DNA of 7,502 nucleotides from Erysipelotrichaceae bacterium (lineage in GTDB: Bacteria; Bacillota_I; Bacilli_A; Erysipelotrichales; Erysipelotrichaceae): positions 1-7,502 of the forward strand of contig DAIDML010000019.1 of assembly GCA_027449005.1 (NCBI GenBank), given 5' to 3'. The notes below the pieces were generated by a model. It was given only the letters and a program-made list of their open reading frames with translations. It was not told the origin of the DNA and ran no database searches. The translations under genes were made by a program, and so were the position numbers. Shown here piece by piece: positions 6,088-7,502 of the stretch (position 1 is its first letter; each line of letters starts with the position of its first letter).

Positions 6088-6883
6088 CTATCTTCTTTAA
6101 TTCAAATGTAAATCCATTGGGATCAATAAGTGTTGAAGATTCTTCTATTTCAGTCGATTCAAACACCAGTTTTCTTAAACCTAATTTGTTTTCACCTAAA
6201 GGTGTTTTAAAATTACCCCATCGATTGAATCCTAAGTGATGATGATAGTTTCGAACCGAAAAGAAACGAGCTTGTTGGTTGAGGTTCATGGTGAGTTGAT
6301 AGTTCAAAGTATCAGTCATGAACTGTTGTGCCTTATCCAAGTCATGCGCATAAAAATGAACATGACCTAAGATCGCTTCATGATGCCAAGGCAAATCATG
6401 ATTATAGCTCATGTTAAGATACAAATCAGCATCAAAAGGTTTAATCATGGCTTGACCATCCAGTAACCCATCCTTTGAATGAGGCCAAAACTGTTGATCT
6501 CGATCATAAGCAAGCTCAATGCCATTGCCTTCTGGGTCTGTTAAATAAACCGCATGAGAGATTTGATGATCAGATGCACCATCGATTGGATAGCGCTCAC
6601 TGAGAAGATGTTGCAATACATGGGCTAATTGACTCGCTTCTTTTACCAGTATCGCAAAGTGATACAATCGACTTTCAGTTGAAGCAGCACTTAAAAAAGA
6701 GGGTGTAGAATGTAGTACTAAGAATGGTTGTAAAGAAGACCCAAAGACAGCGACATCTTCTTGGCTTTCAAGTAAAGATAATCCTAGCGTTTTTTCATAG
6801 AACTTCACCATAAGTGGTAGATTCTTCACATTAAGATGAATTTGAGTAGGGATAGGTTGACTTATTTGATGATAGGGAAACAT
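6071..6883 (-). CDS. Two-domain VOC protein, CatE-like extradiol dioxygenase/glyoxalase family
   Basis: Cytosolic 270-residue protein of two vicinal-oxygen-chelate modules, resembling Bacillus CatE (catechol 2,3-dioxygenase). Module 1 (about 12-128) has IHLNV (His16), YHFAI (His75) and DPEGNGIEL (Glu123). Module 2 (about 170-264) has LGHVHFY (His174/His176), YHHHLGFNRW (His214-216) and DPNGFTFEL (Glu261), matching the His-His-Glu iron site that CatE-type enzymes carry in the C-terminal module. An iron-dependent ring cleavage or related reaction is therefore plausible, but the substrate is unknown; glyoxalase or thiol-transfer activity cannot be excluded. The start at 6883 has AGGAGG (6888-6893) 4 nt upstream. 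It lies 49 nt downstream of the MFS gene on the same strand, with a terminator between them and no clear promoter of its own. The 3' end is embedded in the bidirectional terminator. No catechol-pathway genes are visible nearby. Confidence 0.88.
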   Translation of the reverse strand: MFPYHQISQPIPTQIHLNVKNLPLMVKFYEKTLGLSLLESQEDVAVFGSSLQPFLVLHSTPSFLSAASTESRLYHFAILVKEASQLAHVLQHLLSERYPIDGASDHQISHAVYLTDPEGNGIELAYDRDQQFWPHSKDGLLDGQAMIKPFDADLYLNMSYNHDLPWHHEAILGHVHFYAHDLDKAQQFMTDTLNYQLTMNLNQQARFFSVRNYHHHLGFNRWGNFKTPLGENKLGLRKLVFESTEIEESSTLIDPNGFTFELKKIEKERG

Positions 6884-6895
6884 GATTCCTCCTTA

Positions 6896-6925
6896 TAAAA
6901 ACATTATCCACCTTTCGATGGATAA
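6896..6925 (-). terminator. Intrinsic terminator after the MFS gene, GAAA tetraloop
   Basis: On the minus strand nine pairs (complements of 6917-6925 and 6904-6912, one a G-U) close a GAAA tetraloop (complement of 6913-6916). A TGTTTTTAT run follows. It lies 7 nt after the MFS stop codon, and its T-run abuts the VOC ribosome binding site, so VOC expression from the MFS promoter would need read-through. Confidence 0.82.
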
Positions 6926-6932
6926 GTTTAAG

Positions 6933-7502
6933 TCATTTGCTTGTAAGTTGATCCACTTTATTGATGAAGAAGAAGCCTAAGACGAAGAACAAGATAAGAC
7001 CTAAGATCCCTAAACGAGCACTTCCGGTGATTAAGACTGCTGCAGTTAAGAAGAGAGGACCAATCCCATCAGAAAACTTGCCAAAGATATCGAAGAAGCC
7101 AAAGTATTCATTGGATTCTTCTTTAGGAATCAAACGACCAAAGTATGAACGAGACAAGGATTGAATTCCCCCTTGTGCCATACCAACGATGATGGCTAAC
7201 ATCCAAAACTCAGCGGCAGTGCTTAAATTGTATCCTAGGATGGTGACGAGTGAATAAATCAACATATAAACTTTGATGAGTTTGAGTGGTCCATATTTGC
7301 TTGCAAGCTTCCCAGCAATAATCGCAAATGGGAAGGCCACAAACTGAGTTACCAATAACGCAATGATCATTTGGGTTTGATCAATTCCTACTTCACCACC
7401 AAAGTTAGTGGCTTGTGACATGATGGTATATACTCCATTGATGTATAAGAAATACCCAATGATGAAATAGAAGAGAGGCTTGTTTGCGGTAATCTTCTTA
7501 AA
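6933..7502 (-). CDS. MFS transporter, UMF1 (Atg22-like) family, C-terminal part
   Basis: Membrane transporter of the major facilitator superfamily; the 189 residues present are the C-terminal half of a protein usually above 400 residues, the N-terminus lying beyond the window. The reading frame is open to base 7502, so the ATG at 7421 is internal. The fragment shows the UMF1 pattern: a helix ending NGVYTI (22-27), a GIDQTQ segment before the next hydrophobic helix (about 39-65), QGGIQSLSRS (110-119), then EYFGFFDIFGKFS (132-144), and two final hydrophobic helices ending in KVDQLTSK. The Asp often seen in the helix motif (DGV) is Asn22 here. Bacterial members have no well-established substrate; a link with the VOC gene downstream is positional only. 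Ends with TGA and a terminator. Confidence 0.9.
   Translation of the reverse strand, partial: FKKITANKPLFYFIIGYFLYINGVYTIMSQATNFGGEVGIDQTQMIIALLVTQFVAFPFAIIAGKLASKYGPLKLIKVYMLIYSLVTILGYNLSTAAEFWMLAIIVGMAQGGIQSLSRSYFGRLIPKEESNEYFGFFDIFGKFSDGIGPLFLTAAVLITGSARLGILGLILFFVLGFFFINKVDQLTSK

Noticed and set aside
6961..7164. Lysine/proline-rich 67-codon frame opposite the MFS gene
   Set aside because: Its composition is the expected antisense image of a hydrophobic membrane segment; no initiation signal.
1..7502. Mollicute genetic code (UGA as Trp)
   Set aside because: Both the VOC and MFS genes end in TGA at the natural family C-terminus, and Trp codons I checked are TGG.

Overview
The window reads as an ordinary chromosomal segment of a low-to-moderate GC (about 40% by eye) Gram-positive bacterium, phylum Bacillota. 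The evidence is strong AGGAGG-type ribosome binding sites, many intrinsic terminators, and protein families typical of Firmicutes: a CatE-like VOC protein, a UMF1-type MFS transporter, an EF-G-like FusA2 and a DEAD-box helicase with a DbpA-type C-terminus. TGA is used as a stop (VOC and MFS genes), so this is not a UGA=Trp mollicute. An Erysipelotrichia or Bacilli relative is a reasonable guess, but I cannot fix the genus.

Layout. 1-708 (+): C-terminal part of an M32 carboxypeptidase, starting exactly at its HExxH motif. 776-1390 (+): Fe/Mn superoxide dismutase with its own probable promoter and terminator; one of its four metal ligands, normally Asp, is encoded as Asn. 1396-1463: two back-to-back terminators closing convergent units. 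4222-1469 (-): a two-gene operon, a seven-repeat ankyrin protein followed by an EF-G-like translational GTPase whose Shine-Dalgarno overlaps the ankyrin stop codon. 4252-4415 (-): upstream of this operon, a promoter, a leader of about 130 nt with a short ORF, and a strong intrinsic terminator that ends just 16 nt before the ankyrin ribosome binding site. 4445-6056 (+): divergent DEAD-box RNA helicase with a C7 tract in its promoter spacer. 6057-6087: a bidirectional terminator that encodes the last residues of the next gene. 6883-6071 (-): two-domain VOC (extradiol dioxygenase/glyoxalase-like) protein. 7502-6933 (-): C-terminal part of a UMF1-family MFS transporter, separated from the VOC gene by a GAAA-tetraloop terminator.

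How they fit together. The helicase and the EF-G-like GTPase both act on RNA or the ribosome and are divergently transcribed from one 286-bp intergenic region. The most interesting piece is that region: there is no room for a promoter between the leader terminator and the ankyrin gene, so the ankyrin/EF-G operon looks controlled by transcription attenuation, possibly through translation of a 29-31 codon leader ORF that ends in the terminator loop. The second notable item is the Asp-to-Asn change in the SOD active site. No mobile element, CRISPR array, tRNA or rRNA is visible.
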